DNA from: a virus
Reading direction: 5' to 3' (one strand)
DNA length: 30,898 nucleotides
IMG/VR virus record: IMGVR_UViG_3300032268_000862
Coordinates: 1 to 30,898 of that record
Shown here: positions 13,421 to 19,720 of the stretch, piece after piece
How positions within the stretch are numbered: the stretch's first letter is position 1
Layout of the letters: each line of letters starts with the position of its first letter
The notes under the pieces: generated by a model
The model's input: the letters and a program-made list of their open reading frames with translations, nothing else
Databases searched by the model: none
Told to the model about the DNA's origin: nothing
Made by a program: the position numbers and the translations under genes

Positions 13421-13911
13421 TGTTCGACCCGAAGAAGCACTCCGAAGACGGCGGCGGCGGCGGAGACTCGAAGACCGTTCCGGCGGGCGACTACGTCCTG
13501 GCGGCGACGTGGCTGGAGCGGAAGGTCAGCAAGGCCGGAGCCCCGTACCTCCGGGTCAAGTTCCAGGTGGTCGGCGGACCTCTCGCCGGTCGCTCCTTCT
13601 TCGCGGCTTGCTCCCTGAACCAGGGCTCGCCCGGGGCGATGAAGCGGCTCGCGACGTGGTGCGCCTTCCTCGGTCAGCAGGACTCGTTCGACCTCGGAAA
13701 GGACTCGGACCTCCGTCGAGTCTTCCTCGATCGACCCTTCGCGGCTCGCGTCGCTCTTCGGACCGAGGGCGGCTTCACGAACAACGACATCGAGCGTTAC
13801 ACGGCTATGTCCTCCGACCAGCGTCGAGTCGCTGACGGCTGGGTGCTCGACCGGCAGGAGAGCGCGGCGATGGGCGGCCGAGACGACGACGAGGATCAGA
13901 TCCCGTTCTGA
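13417..13911 (+). CDS. SSB-like single-stranded DNA-binding protein
   Basis: A 164-residue protein whose ATG overlaps the previous stop; a second ATG follows at once at 13420. The N-terminal region P-A-G-D-Y-V-L-A-A-T-W-x-E-R-K-V-S-K-A-G and Y-L-R-V-K-F-Q-V-V-G-G-P-L-A-G-R resembles the OB-fold of DUF669-type phage SSBs. The decisive feature is the C-terminal tip D-D-D-E-D-Q-I-P-F, the acidic tail plus I-P-F that bacterial SSBs use to recruit partner proteins. A glycine run (G-G-G-G-G) precedes the fold. It probably protects ssDNA and loads the Sak4-like recombinase. Host recruitment through the tail is inference. Confidence 0.78.
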   Translation: MMFDPKKHSEDGGGGGDSKTVPAGDYVLAATWLERKVSKAGAPYLRVKFQVVGGPLAGRSFFAACSLNQGSPGAMKRLATWCAFLGQQDSFDLGKDSDLRRVFLDRPFAARVALRTEGGFTNNDIERYTAMSSDQRRVADGWVLDRQESAAMGGRDDDEDQIPF

Positions 13912-13915
13912 CCCT

Positions 13916-14002
13916 GCGCGAGGTCTGATAGGCTCGGGCCTCGCGCTCCTCGCTTGACTTGGTCGAGCGCGGAGCGGAAGGTCCGAGCGGGCTCCAGAGC
14001 CC
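13916..14002 (+). other. Three consecutive stem-loops before replication gene
   Basis: GCGCGAGG/CCTCGCGC (13916-13923 and 13939-13946, 15-nt loop); CGCTTGAC/GTCGAGCG (13951-13958 and 13962-13969, TTG loop, one G-U); and GGGCT/AGCCC (13989-13993 and 13998-14002). The first begins 5 bases after the SSB gene's stop, so it may be a terminator. The first loop contains TGATAGGCT (13926-13934), an extended -10-like sequence. An origin or leader regulation are alternatives. Confidence 0.4.
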
Positions 14003-14017
14003 AGAGAGGAGAGACGG

Positions 14018-14566
14018 GTGGATCGATTGCAACACCTCGCGACGCTGGCCGACCTTGCGGCTCGCTACGCTCGCGGAGAGGACGTGAGGGCAGACCTCGC
14101 GACGCTCGCGGAGACGATGGGCGGAGGGCCCCAGCTTGCGCTCGTGCCTCAGGCCCAGGAGGCCGAGAGCCCTCGCGACGTGGCGCTCCGGGTCTTCGGG
14201 TACTGGCAGAAGCGGACGGGTCATCATCGAGCGAAGGTGACGCCCGAGAGAGCCAGGAAGATCCTCGCGAGGCTCCGCGAGGGATACTCGGAGGATGACC
14301 TCCGGAGGGCGATTGACGGGTGCGCGGCGAGCGCATTCCACTCGGGGTTGAACGACTCAGGCGTCCGGTACGACGATCTGGAGTTGATCCTCCGGACGGG
14401 CTCGAACGTCGAGCGGTTCAGGGAACTCAACGGAGGAGAAGCTCCGATCCAGACGGAGCAAGATCCGGAGGCGGCGAAGCGAGCCTCCCTGATGGCGGAA
14501 GCGAAGCGGCTCCGGGCCGCAGGAGACGTAGATGGCTACAACAGAATCATTCGATCCCTCGCTTGA
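14018..14566 (+). CDS. Phage replication-associated protein (replisome organiser/loader-like C-terminal domain)
   Basis: A 182-residue protein starting at GTG 14018 after AGAGAGGAGAG. Residues 55-140 carry F-G-Y-W-Q-K-R-T-G, A-K-V-T-P-E-R-A-R-K-I-L-A-R-L-R-E-G-Y, L-R-R-A-I-D-G-C and Y-D-D-L-E-L-I-L-R. This is the compact helical domain found at the C-terminus of many phage replication-initiation or helicase-loading proteins. The usual N-terminal winged-helix is missing; only about 50 residues (R-A-D-L-A-T-L-A-E-T) precede it. It follows the SSB gene and precedes genes of unknown function. The domain recognition is fair; an exact role such as helicase loading is inferred, and no helicase gene is visible in this window. 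Confidence 0.6.
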   Translation: MDRLQHLATLADLAARYARGEDVRADLATLAETMGGGPQLALVPQAQEAESPRDVALRVFGYWQKRTGHHRAKVTPERARKILARLREGYSEDDLRRAIDGCAASAFHSGLNDSGVRYDDLELILRTGSNVERFRELNGGEAPIQTEQDPEAAKRASLMAEAKRLRAAGDVDGYNRIIRSLA

Positions 14567-15140
14567 AAACCCCGTCAAGGCGGCGAAGCTCTTCGCCCGT
14601 GCCCTCGGTCGGCTCTACGACCCGAAGGCCGGGGCGGACGAGAGGCTCTCCGTCCGCTTCGAGGTCGCCGAGGAGATCCGTCGAGGCCTCCGCCGGTTCC
14701 GTCGCCCGGAGCTTCCTCTCCGAGACCCGACGTGGCCTCGGGACGAGAGGGCGATCCGAGAGCGCATCCGGTTCGCCTCTCGCTCGAAAGCGCCCGAAGA
14801 CCGCTCCTTCCTGGGCGAGTACGGGGAGTGGCGCTACGCGATCTGGCACGTGGAGAGCGTCGCCGAGGGCAACGTCCAGGCCCTCCTCTCCTGCCTCGAC
14901 ACCTACGAGGCGATCCTGGAGCGCATCCCGGGAGAGCCGAACGTCGAGGCGGCGAGGCTCGACGTCGAGGGCTGGCTACTGAGCGAGTGGCGGATCCCGG
15001 GGCCTATCCCGCAGGCCTACGCGGACCGGAAGGTGTACGTCGAGGCCCACGTCCGGTCGGCGATCCGAGGAGAGCCGGTCAAGCTCGCGGGACCGAAGAT
15101 GAACAACGCGTCCTGGTACGACGCAGACGAGGAGAGGTGA
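14532..15140 (+). CDS. Unknown phage protein
   Basis: A 202-residue protein beginning at ATG 14532, 35 bases inside the previous gene and after an AGGAGA site. It is largely helical and charged; recognisable stretches are A-A-K-L-F-A-R-A-L-G-R-L-Y, S-F-L-G-E-Y-G-E-W-R-Y-A-I-W-H and A-L-L-S-C-L-D-T-Y-E-A-I-L-E-R-I-P. No catalytic motif or family is recognised. The long overlap implies translational coupling to the replication-associated protein, so a role in replication is the simplest guess. It ends just before the next gene (4-base gap). Confidence 0.6.
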   Translation: MATTESFDPSLENPVKAAKLFARALGRLYDPKAGADERLSVRFEVAEEIRRGLRRFRRPELPLRDPTWPRDERAIRERIRFASRSKAPEDRSFLGEYGEWRYAIWHVESVAEGNVQALLSCLDTYEAILERIPGEPNVEAARLDVEGWLLSEWRIPGPIPQAYADRKVYVEAHVRSAIRGEPVKLAGPKMNNASWYDADEER

Positions 15141-15143
15141 GCG

Positions 15144-15728
15144 ATGAACGAGAATAACAACGAGGAACTGCTCCGAGAGAGGCTCCGCTCGCTCCGCCTG
15201 GAGAGCGGCGACATGGTCGAGATCGAGGCCGAGGACGCAGGACGCTACGCCCTCCGGATGCGTCCGGAGTTCGCGGCTCTCGTCGCCCAGATGCGGTCGA
15301 CGATGGGGCCCGAGACTCTAAAGCCCCACGGGATCCTCTTCCTCAACGAGCTTGCGCGCCTTTCGGTCTCGGTCTACCGGGACGCTCAGAAGACAATCGG
15401 AGACGGCCTGACCGCGGAGAGCTTGATCGGGGTCGACGACATGGGGTTCGTGATCGGAGCGGTCGGGGAACTCCTCCACGGGGCAGCCCGAGCGGCCCTC
15501 TCGGCCTACGAGGGCGAGAGGGGGCGAGACGACGGCGACACGCTCCGGGAGTACGAGGCCGGTCAGAGAGCGGGCGTGCGCTGGGTCGAGGCTTTCCGCA
15601 AGGCTCAGGAGAAGGGGTCGATCGTCCAGATCGCGGGAGGTCTAAACTTCCAGGCCGATCGAGACCAGAAGTTGACGGTCGACGACCTCGCCCTTCTCCT
15701 CCGGAAGCGAGACGGAGCCGTCTCGTGA
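15144..15728 (+). CDS. Unknown phage protein
   Basis: A 194-residue acidic protein from ATG 15144 (site GAGGAGAGG upstream). The N-terminus M-N-E-N-N-N-E-E-L-L-R-E-R-L-R is charged, with helices around F-A-A-L-V-A-Q-M-R and I-L-F-L-N-E-L-A-R-L-S-V-S-V. The C-terminus reads V-D-D-L-A-L-L-L-R-K-R. The base sequence near its start (AACGAGAATAACAACGAGG) is richer in A than its neighbours. No family is recognised. It is co-transcribed with the RusA gene, whose ATG overlaps its stop. Confidence 0.6.
   Translation: MNENNNEELLRERLRSLRLESGDMVEIEAEDAGRYALRMRPEFAALVAQMRSTMGPETLKPHGILFLNELARLSVSVYRDAQKTIGDGLTAESLIGVDDMGFVIGAVGELLHGAARAALSAYEGERGRDDGDTLREYEAGQRAGVRWVEAFRKAQEKGSIVQIAGGLNFQADRDQKLTVDDLALLLRKRDGAVS
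15709..15724 (+). promoter_or_regulatory. Hairpin over the RusA ribosome-binding region
   Basis: GAGACGG (15709-15715) and CCGTCTC (15718-15724) form an inverted repeat ending 3 bases before the RusA ATG (15728) and covering its GGAG-like ribosome site. It could make RusA synthesis depend on ribosomes translating the upstream gene to its end. Confidence 0.3.
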
Positions 15729-16120
15729 TGGAGGTCCGATTCGTCATCCTCGGCCCTCCGCAGCCGAAACAGAGGCCTCGTCGAGCGACCCTCGGCCCGG
15801 GGAAACGGGCGGTGTGGTACACGCCGAAGCCGACCAAGGTCTACGAGGAGTGGGTGGGTCTCTCCGGCTGGCGAGCCCTTGAAGCTGCGGGTCTCTGGGC
15901 CTCCTGGCCTCGGAGGGCATCCTACGAGGTCGACCTCCGGATCGTCCGGAGAATGAAGCGGAAGCTCGACGTCGACAACGTCGCGAAGTCCGTCCTCGAC
16001 GGCCTGAACCGCGTCCTCTGGGAGGACGATTCTATGGTGAGGAAGCTCTCCGCGGAGATGCTCGATCCGGACGGGACGCCTCGCGTCGAGGTCTTCGTTC
16101 GAGCCCTGGAGGGAGCATGA
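15728..16120 (+). CDS. rusA: RusA-family Holliday-junction resolvase
   Basis: A 130-residue protein, normal length for RusA, which cuts four-way DNA junctions as a dimer. The N-terminal strand F-V-I-L-G-P-P-Q-P-K-Q-R-P-R-R is typical of the family. The catalytic region D81-V-D83-N-V-A-K87 followed by L-D-G-L-N and E-D100-D101-S-M-V matches the conserved aspartates and lysine of RusA. ATG 15728 overlaps the upstream stop; GTG 15725 is an alternative start adding one residue. It completes the recombination set with the nuclease, Sak4-like and SSB-like proteins and would resolve branches before packaging. Confidence 0.88.
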   Translation: MEVRFVILGPPQPKQRPRRATLGPGKRAVWYTPKPTKVYEEWVGLSGWRALEAAGLWASWPRRASYEVDLRIVRRMKRKLDVDNVAKSVLDGLNRVLWEDDSMVRKLSAEMLDPDGTPRVEVFVRALEGA

Positions 16121-16416
16121 TCTCGGAGCAACAGGCGAGGGAGGCGACGGTCTGGCGTCTCCTCCGGCAGACCTACCTCCGCCTCGTCGGGCACTACACC
16201 GGGCAGGACCTCCTCCGGGCTCGGAACGAGGAGCAGGAACTCGCCCTCGACCGCTGGCACCGATCGATGGAGCAAGACCTCGCTCTTCTGTCCGAGGCCC
16301 TCCGGGCCGCCCGCTCCTCCGGGATCGCGGAGGTCCACCGGAGGCTCCACTCGGCGGAGAACACCGACCACGAGATGCTCGATCAGGCGATCGAGTATGC
16401 GGAGGAGGACGGATGA
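16117..16416 (+). CDS. Unknown small helical protein
   Basis: A 99-residue protein with ATG 16117 overlapping the RusA stop (ATGA), and its own stop overlapping the next ATG (16413). It is almost all helix: T-V-W-R-L-L-R-Q-T-Y-L-R-L-V-G, then E-Q-E-L-A-L-D-R-W-H-R-S-M and an acidic end I-E-Y-A-E-E-D-G. No family is recognised. The four-base overlaps on both sides support it as a real gene in the same operon as RusA and the HNH-like gene. Confidence 0.6.
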   Translation: MISEQQAREATVWRLLRQTYLRLVGHYTGQDLLRARNEEQELALDRWHRSMEQDLALLSEALRAARSSGIAEVHRRLHSAENTDHEMLDQAIEYAEEDG

Positions 16417-16706
16417 AGCCCGCTCGGAACGCCCGACACCTCCGCCTCGTCCGGGCTCTCCCGTGCTGCTACTGCGCGGCTCCGGCTCCGAGCGATGCTC
16501 ACCATTGGGGCCCGAGAGGAGTCGGGCAGAAGACGTCCGACTATCGGACCGTGCCCCTTTGCCGGAGGTGCCACGACGGCTTCCACGCCTCCGGGGCGCT
16601 GGGGAACATGACCGCGGAGGACACGCGGTGGTTCTTTCTGCGGACCCAGGTCGAAATTCTGGAGCGTCGGATCGAGGGAGAGCTAGACTCCGGGGACGCG
16701 ACTTGA
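16413..16706 (+). CDS. HNH-like nuclease/zinc-finger protein (DUF968/Ref type)
   Basis: A 97-residue protein with a treble-clef zinc-finger layout: C18-C-Y-C21, then S-D-A-H30-H31-W-G and C50-R-R-C53-H54-x3-H58. The arrangement C-x2-C...HH...C-x2-C-H...H, with K-T-S-D-Y before the second pair, is that of phage HNH-like proteins of the DUF968/Ref group, which accompany recombination genes. It is short for the group and appears complete. It may nick DNA near recombining ends. Position right after RusA supports a recombination role. Nuclease activity is inferred from the fold. Confidence 0.72.
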   Translation: MKPARNARHLRLVRALPCCYCAAPAPSDAHHWGPRGVGQKTSDYRTVPLCRRCHDGFHASGALGNMTAEDTRWFFLRTQVEILERRIEGELDSGDAT

Positions 16707-16723
16707 TCGCAAGGGAGGCGAGG

Positions 16724-16897
16724 ATGGAGGAGTGGAAGGTGTACTTGCTGCGCGGCCGCCAATGGTGGCCCGCAAGACACGCGCCGACGATCGAGGCGGC
16801 CCGGAAGAACGCGAAGGCGGGCCTCGCCGAGTGGCCGAACGCCGAGAAGGCGAGGATCCTCCGCGACTTCGTCGTGGTCGAGGAGGTCGTCCGATGA
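16724..16897 (+). CDS. Unknown small protein
   Basis: A 57-residue protein from ATG 16724 after AAGGGAGGCGAGG. It starts W-K-V-Y-L-L-R-G-R-Q-W-W-P-A, a beta-like, tryptophan-rich stretch, followed by a helix (T-I-E-A-A-R-K-N-A-K-A-G-L) and a final strand I-L-R-D-F-V-V-V-E-E-V-V. This looks like a small alpha/beta fold. The stop overlaps the next ATG. It is not recognised. Confidence 0.55.
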   Translation: MEEWKVYLLRGRQWWPARHAPTIEAARKNAKAGLAEWPNAEKARILRDFVVVEEVVR

Positions 16898-17094
16898 GCG
16901 CCAGGAAGCTCGCGGCCCTCGTCCTCGAAGCGATCCAGGAGGACGTCCGGATCTCCGACCCTGCCTCCGGGTCCGAAGACCTCGCCGACGTCCTCGTCCG
17001 AGGCCGGGACGGGCGGCCTTCCTACAGAATCACGGTCCAGCGTCTCTCCGGGAAGGCAACCCTCGGGGACGTCTTGCTCGACGGCGAGTCCTGA
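16894..17094 (+). CDS. Unknown small protein
   Basis: A 66-residue protein with ATG 16894 overlapping the upstream stop. An N-terminal helix K-L-A-A-L-V-L-E-A-I-Q-E-D is followed by two short strand-like stretches (A-D-V-L-V-R-G-R and S-Y-R-I-T-V-Q-R-L-S-G). No family is recognised. The overlap and codon use like neighbouring genes are the evidence that it is real. Confidence 0.5.
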   Translation: MSARKLAALVLEAIQEDVRISDPASGSEDLADVLVRGRDGRPSYRITVQRLSGKATLGDVLLDGES

Positions 17095-17103
17095 GAGGCT
17101 ACG

Positions 17104-17502
17104 ATGCGGAAGATCATCGAAGTCGGGCGCGAAGAAAGCGCGAGAGAGGCGAGGCCGATCATGCACCACGACGGAAGCGGGACGCTCGGACCGAGGATCG
17201 AGAGGGTCAACGCGAAAATTGGGATCTTGGAACGTCGGTGCGACTGGCTCCGGACCCGTCTCGCGGAGCCTGGAAGGAACGATCGTCAGCAGAGCTTCGA
17301 CCGAGCCGAGGTCGAGGCCCTGGAGGCCGCTTGCTCGGCGCTCCGGTACCATCGTCAGTCGCTTGACGCGGACACCGATCCGGTCCTCTCCCTGGCGGAG
17401 ATCCTCGACGCGGTCGAGGAGTCGGGCCCCGCACTCTCGGAACGAATCGAGAGCGCGATCATCCGAGCGAGACGAGTTCTCCGAGACCTGTCACCAGACT
17501 GA
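17104..17502 (+). CDS. Unknown helical protein
   Basis: A 132-residue protein. The first ATG is 17104 (site GAGAGG); a second, 17161, has a stronger site (GAGAGGCGAGG) and would give 113 residues, so the start is uncertain. The body is helical and charged (R-I-E-R-V-N-A-K-I-G-I-L-E-R-R-C-D-W-L-R), resembling a short coiled coil. The C-terminus is L-S-L-A-E-I-L-D-A-V-E-E-S. No family is recognised. Confidence 0.5.
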   Translation: MRKIIEVGREESAREARPIMHHDGSGTLGPRIERVNAKIGILERRCDWLRTRLAEPGRNDRQQSFDRAEVEALEAACSALRYHRQSLDADTDPVLSLAEILDAVEESGPALSERIESAIIRARRVLRDLSPD

Positions 17503-17539
17503 TCGAGCGTCCGCGGGACGCAGGAAGGCGAGGGAAGAA

Positions 17540-17830
17540 ATGGAAACGAAAGCGAAAGCGAGAGCGAAGCTCCTGGGGCTTGGGAAGGGCGTCACCTACA
17601 TGGACCTCCGGGAGGCGATCCGAGCGGCGGCGGCCCAGGTTGTCGCCGAACTGATGGCCGACTTTCCGGGATGCGAGCACGAGGTGATCGAGGAACTCTG
17701 GCGAGCGGGGAGTGACGCGACCTTCGAGGCCGGATTCCAGCAAGCGATCCGAGACGCGGCGGAACCTCCCGAGGCAGAGCAGAGCGAGGAGTCCGACGAG
17801 ACCTGGGGGGCGGACGATGACGCAGACTGA
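17540..17830 (+). CDS. Unknown protein with acidic tail
   Basis: A 96-residue protein starting at ATG 17540 after AAGGCGAGGGAAG. The N-terminus is basic (E-T-K-A-K-A-R-A-K), the middle helical (L-R-E-A-I-R-A-A-A-A-Q-V-V-A-E-L-M), and the last 25 residues are highly acidic (E-E-S-D-E-T-W-G-A-D-D-D-A-D). Acidic tails are common in phage proteins that mimic DNA or bind SSB-like partners, but no specific family is recognised. Its stop overlaps the next ATG (17817). Confidence 0.55.
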   Translation: METKAKARAKLLGLGKGVTYMDLREAIRAAAAQVVAELMADFPGCEHEVIEELWRAGSDATFEAGFQQAIRDAAEPPEAEQSEESDETWGADDDAD

Positions 17831-18155
17831 CCTCTTCGCCCTGATCCCGGTCGAACCTCCTCCGGCTCCTACGACCGAGGAGGAGAAGCGGGACGCGGTC
17901 CTCGACCACCTCGCGAGCCTCCGAGCGGACCTCGTCCGACTCGCCCGAGAGGCGGCCCTCCGCCTCGCCCACGCGAACGGCTCGGTCACGTCCTCGGACG
18001 TCCTCCGGGAGCTTCGGGCGACGGGCCACGGACCGGCGATCGACTCGGTCGATCGGAGGTTCATGGGCGTCGTGTTCCGCGACGGCTGGGAACGGACGGG
18101 CTGGGTCCCGGACGGATCGCACAGCCGACCGATCGCGGTCTGGAGGCGGCGATGA
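17817..18155 (+). CDS. Putative winged-helix-like small protein
   Basis: A 112-residue protein from ATG 17817, overlapping the previous gene by 14 bases. After a proline-rich N-terminus (V-E-P-P-P-A-P-T) comes a helix (L-R-L-A-H-A-N-G-S-V-T-S-S-D-V-L-R-E-L-R) and a second half with D-R-R-F-M-G-V-V-F and W-V-P-D-G-S-H-S-R-P-I-A-V-W. The V-T-S-S-D-V-L-R-E-L pattern is like the recognition part of a winged helix. Similar domains occur in phage replication regions; that resemblance is from memory and weak. DNA binding is possible. Confidence 0.5.
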   Translation: MTQTDLFALIPVEPPPAPTTEEEKRDAVLDHLASLRADLVRLAREAALRLAHANGSVTSSDVLRELRATGHGPAIDSVDRRFMGVVFRDGWERTGWVPDGSHSRPIAVWRRR

Positions 18156-18391
18156 ACCACTTTGCCTTGGTCTTCGCGGCCCTGCTCTCGGGGTGCGGCT
18201 TCTTGCGGGAGGCCCCGAGTCCTCGCAGGGAGGCGTACACCTACACGTTCTGCCGAGAGCAGACGGAGGCCGACCGGGAACTGATCCTGAACCGTCTCCT
18301 TGAGATCGGATGGGTCTACGAAGGTCCGCTGAACAACGACGGCCTGAACTGCTCGACGGTGCTCTTTACTCGGGAAGCGAGGGAGCGATGA
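18152..18391 (+). CDS. Small lipoprotein
   Basis: A 79-residue protein with a perfect lipobox: a short signal (F-A-L-V-F-A-A) ending L-L-S-G-C15. The mature part is about 65 residues with E-A-Y-T-Y-T-F-C-R and N-C-S-T-V-L-F-T, so two further cysteines could form a disulphide. It sits far from the lysis genes, inside a block of early/middle-type genes, with ATG 18152 overlapping the upstream stop and its own stop overlapping the next ATG. Phage lipoproteins in such places often alter the cell surface, for example to block superinfection; here that is inference. Confidence 0.65.
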   Translation: MNHFALVFAALLSGCGFLREAPSPRREAYTYTFCREQTEADRELILNRLLEIGWVYEGPLNNDGLNCSTVLFTREARER

Positions 18392-18816
18392 GCGTCCTCG
18401 ATGGTCCCGGCGACGAGACGCAATCGCTCCTCGCGGCGTCCCTCGAACTGAACCTGCGGCTCGAAGCAAAGCTCCGAGAGGTCACCGCCGACGCGATCGG
18501 CCTCGCAGAGCGCCTCGACGATGCGGAGGCCGAGGTCGAGCGGCTCCGAGGGGTTGTCGAGCGCATGAAGGCGGAGGAAGAGCAGGGAGTCTGGGACTAC
18601 CTCGACCTCCGAGACGTCGCCGACCGAGCAATCTCCGATCGTGGGAGAGCGGAGATCAGGTCCTCGGCGCTCCTCGAAGAGATCGGCCGACTCCAGAGCA
18701 GGGCGGAAAGACATCGGACCTACCGTCTTTTGGTCGACGGCTTCGCCCGAGACACGATGACGCCCGCGGCCTACGAGACCCTCCGCGGCTTCGCCGAGAT
18801 CCTGGAGGAGCCGTGA
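18388..18816 (+). CDS. Coiled-coil protein of unknown function
   Basis: A 142-residue protein whose ATG (18388) overlaps the lipoprotein stop. Residues 20-70 are a leucine/glutamate heptad region (L-R-L-E-A-K-L-R-E-V-T, L-D-D-A-E-A-E-V-E-R-L-R), and a second helical part follows (A-E-I-R-S-S-A-L-L-E-E-I-G-R-L-Q). The C-terminus has M-T-P-A-A-Y-E-T-L-R-G-F. No family is recognised. Its stop overlaps the next GTG. Confidence 0.55.
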   Translation: MSVLDGPGDETQSLLAASLELNLRLEAKLREVTADAIGLAERLDDAEAEVERLRGVVERMKAEEEQGVWDYLDLRDVADRAISDRGRAEIRSSALLEEIGRLQSRAERHRTYRLLVDGFARDTMTPAAYETLRGFAEILEEP

Positions 18817-19169
18817 CAGGCGAGCACAGGGCGACGGCGCTCTACGCGATCTCCGTCGCGACCAAGGCCGTCCGGGCTCGACTCGCCGAGGCGGAGAAGC
18901 TCCCGACGTCGACGAATCGAGAGCGAGGCGAGAGTGCTCGGAGGCAGCGTCTGGAGCGAGGACGCCTCGCGGCCTTGAAAGCCGCTCGCGTCGGGATCTC
19001 GGTCGACGAGGCTCCGGCAAGGGACACGCAGACCAGAGCAATCCTCGAAGATCTGGTCCAGTTCTACGCGGCGGCCGAGAGGGCTCCGGCGATCCGACGT
19101 CAGGCGGCGATGGAGAGCCTCTCCCAGGTCATCTCGAAAGCCCGAGCGCATCTCCGGGAGGAGTGGTGA
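18813..19169 (+). CDS. Unknown small helical protein
   Basis: A 118-residue basic protein beginning at GTG 18813 (overlapping the previous stop). It is arginine- and alanine-rich (R-A-R-L-A-E-A-E-K-L, R-G-R-L-A-A-L-K-A-A-R) with a C-terminal helix A-M-E-S-L-S-Q-V-I-S-K-A-R. No motif is recognised. Its stop overlaps the start of the MT-A70 methyltransferase, so it is the first-line neighbour of the modification island and may be co-translated with it. Confidence 0.5.
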   Translation: MTGEHRATALYAISVATKAVRARLAEAEKLPTSTNRERGESARRQRLERGRLAALKAARVGISVDEAPARDTQTRAILEDLVQFYAAAERAPAIRRQAAMESLSQVISKARAHLREEW

Positions 19170-19720
19170 CCGGCTATCGATGGAGGACCGCCCTCGTCGA
19201 CCCTCCCTGGAACGAGACCGGCGGAGGACGAATCAAGCGAGGGGCAGACCGGCACTACGGGCTCCTGGAGACCGGAGAGATCGCCCCGGTCCTCCTCGAC
19301 TCCGGGCTCTGGGCCCCGGAGAAGGACGCACACCTCTACCTCTGGACGACCGCGAGCCACCTCCGGGCGGCCTTCGACGTCATCGACGCCCTCGGCTTCC
19401 GCTACGTCTCGAACGTCGTCTGGGTGAAGCGACAGCCCGGACTCGGGCAGTACTTCCGAGGCAAGCACGAGACCCTCCTCTTCGCGACGCGAGGGCGGGG
19501 CTTCGAGGTTAGAACAGAGCGTCGGGACCTCCCGTCGGCGATCTTCGCCGAGCACGTCCGGGACGAGACCGGTAAGAGAGTTCACTCGGCGAAACCCGAG
19601 GCGTTCTACGAGTTGGTGGAGGCTCGGAGCCGAGGCCCGTTCGCGGAGTTCTTCGCGAGGCGACCGCGGGCGGGTTGGGCGGCCTGGGGGAACGAACTGA
19701 AGATCGAGGAGAGCAGATGA
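19166..19720 (+). CDS. MT-A70-family DNA N6-adenine methyltransferase
   Basis: A 184-residue protein of the MT-A70 family, which methylates adenine N6 using S-adenosylmethionine. The catalytic motif D12-P-P-W15 is intact. It is followed by the family features H-Y-G-L-L, L-Y-L-W-T-T-A-S-H-L, F-R-Y-V-S-N-V-V-W-V-K and G-L-G-Q-Y-F-R-G-K-H-E-T-L-L-F-A-T-R-G, ending with E-A-F-Y-E-L-V-E-A-R and W-A-A-W-G-N-E. The start is GTG 19166 (GTGA overlap), with GTG 19163 as alternative. Its length is normal for phage members. It opens the modification island; it probably protects phage DNA from restriction. The target sequence is unknown. Confidence 0.88.
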   Translation: MTGYRWRTALVDPPWNETGGGRIKRGADRHYGLLETGEIAPVLLDSGLWAPEKDAHLYLWTTASHLRAAFDVIDALGFRYVSNVVWVKRQPGLGQYFRGKHETLLFATRGRGFEVRTERRDLPSAIFAEHVRDETGKRVHSAKPEAFYELVEARSRGPFAEFFARRPRAGWAAWGNELKIEESR

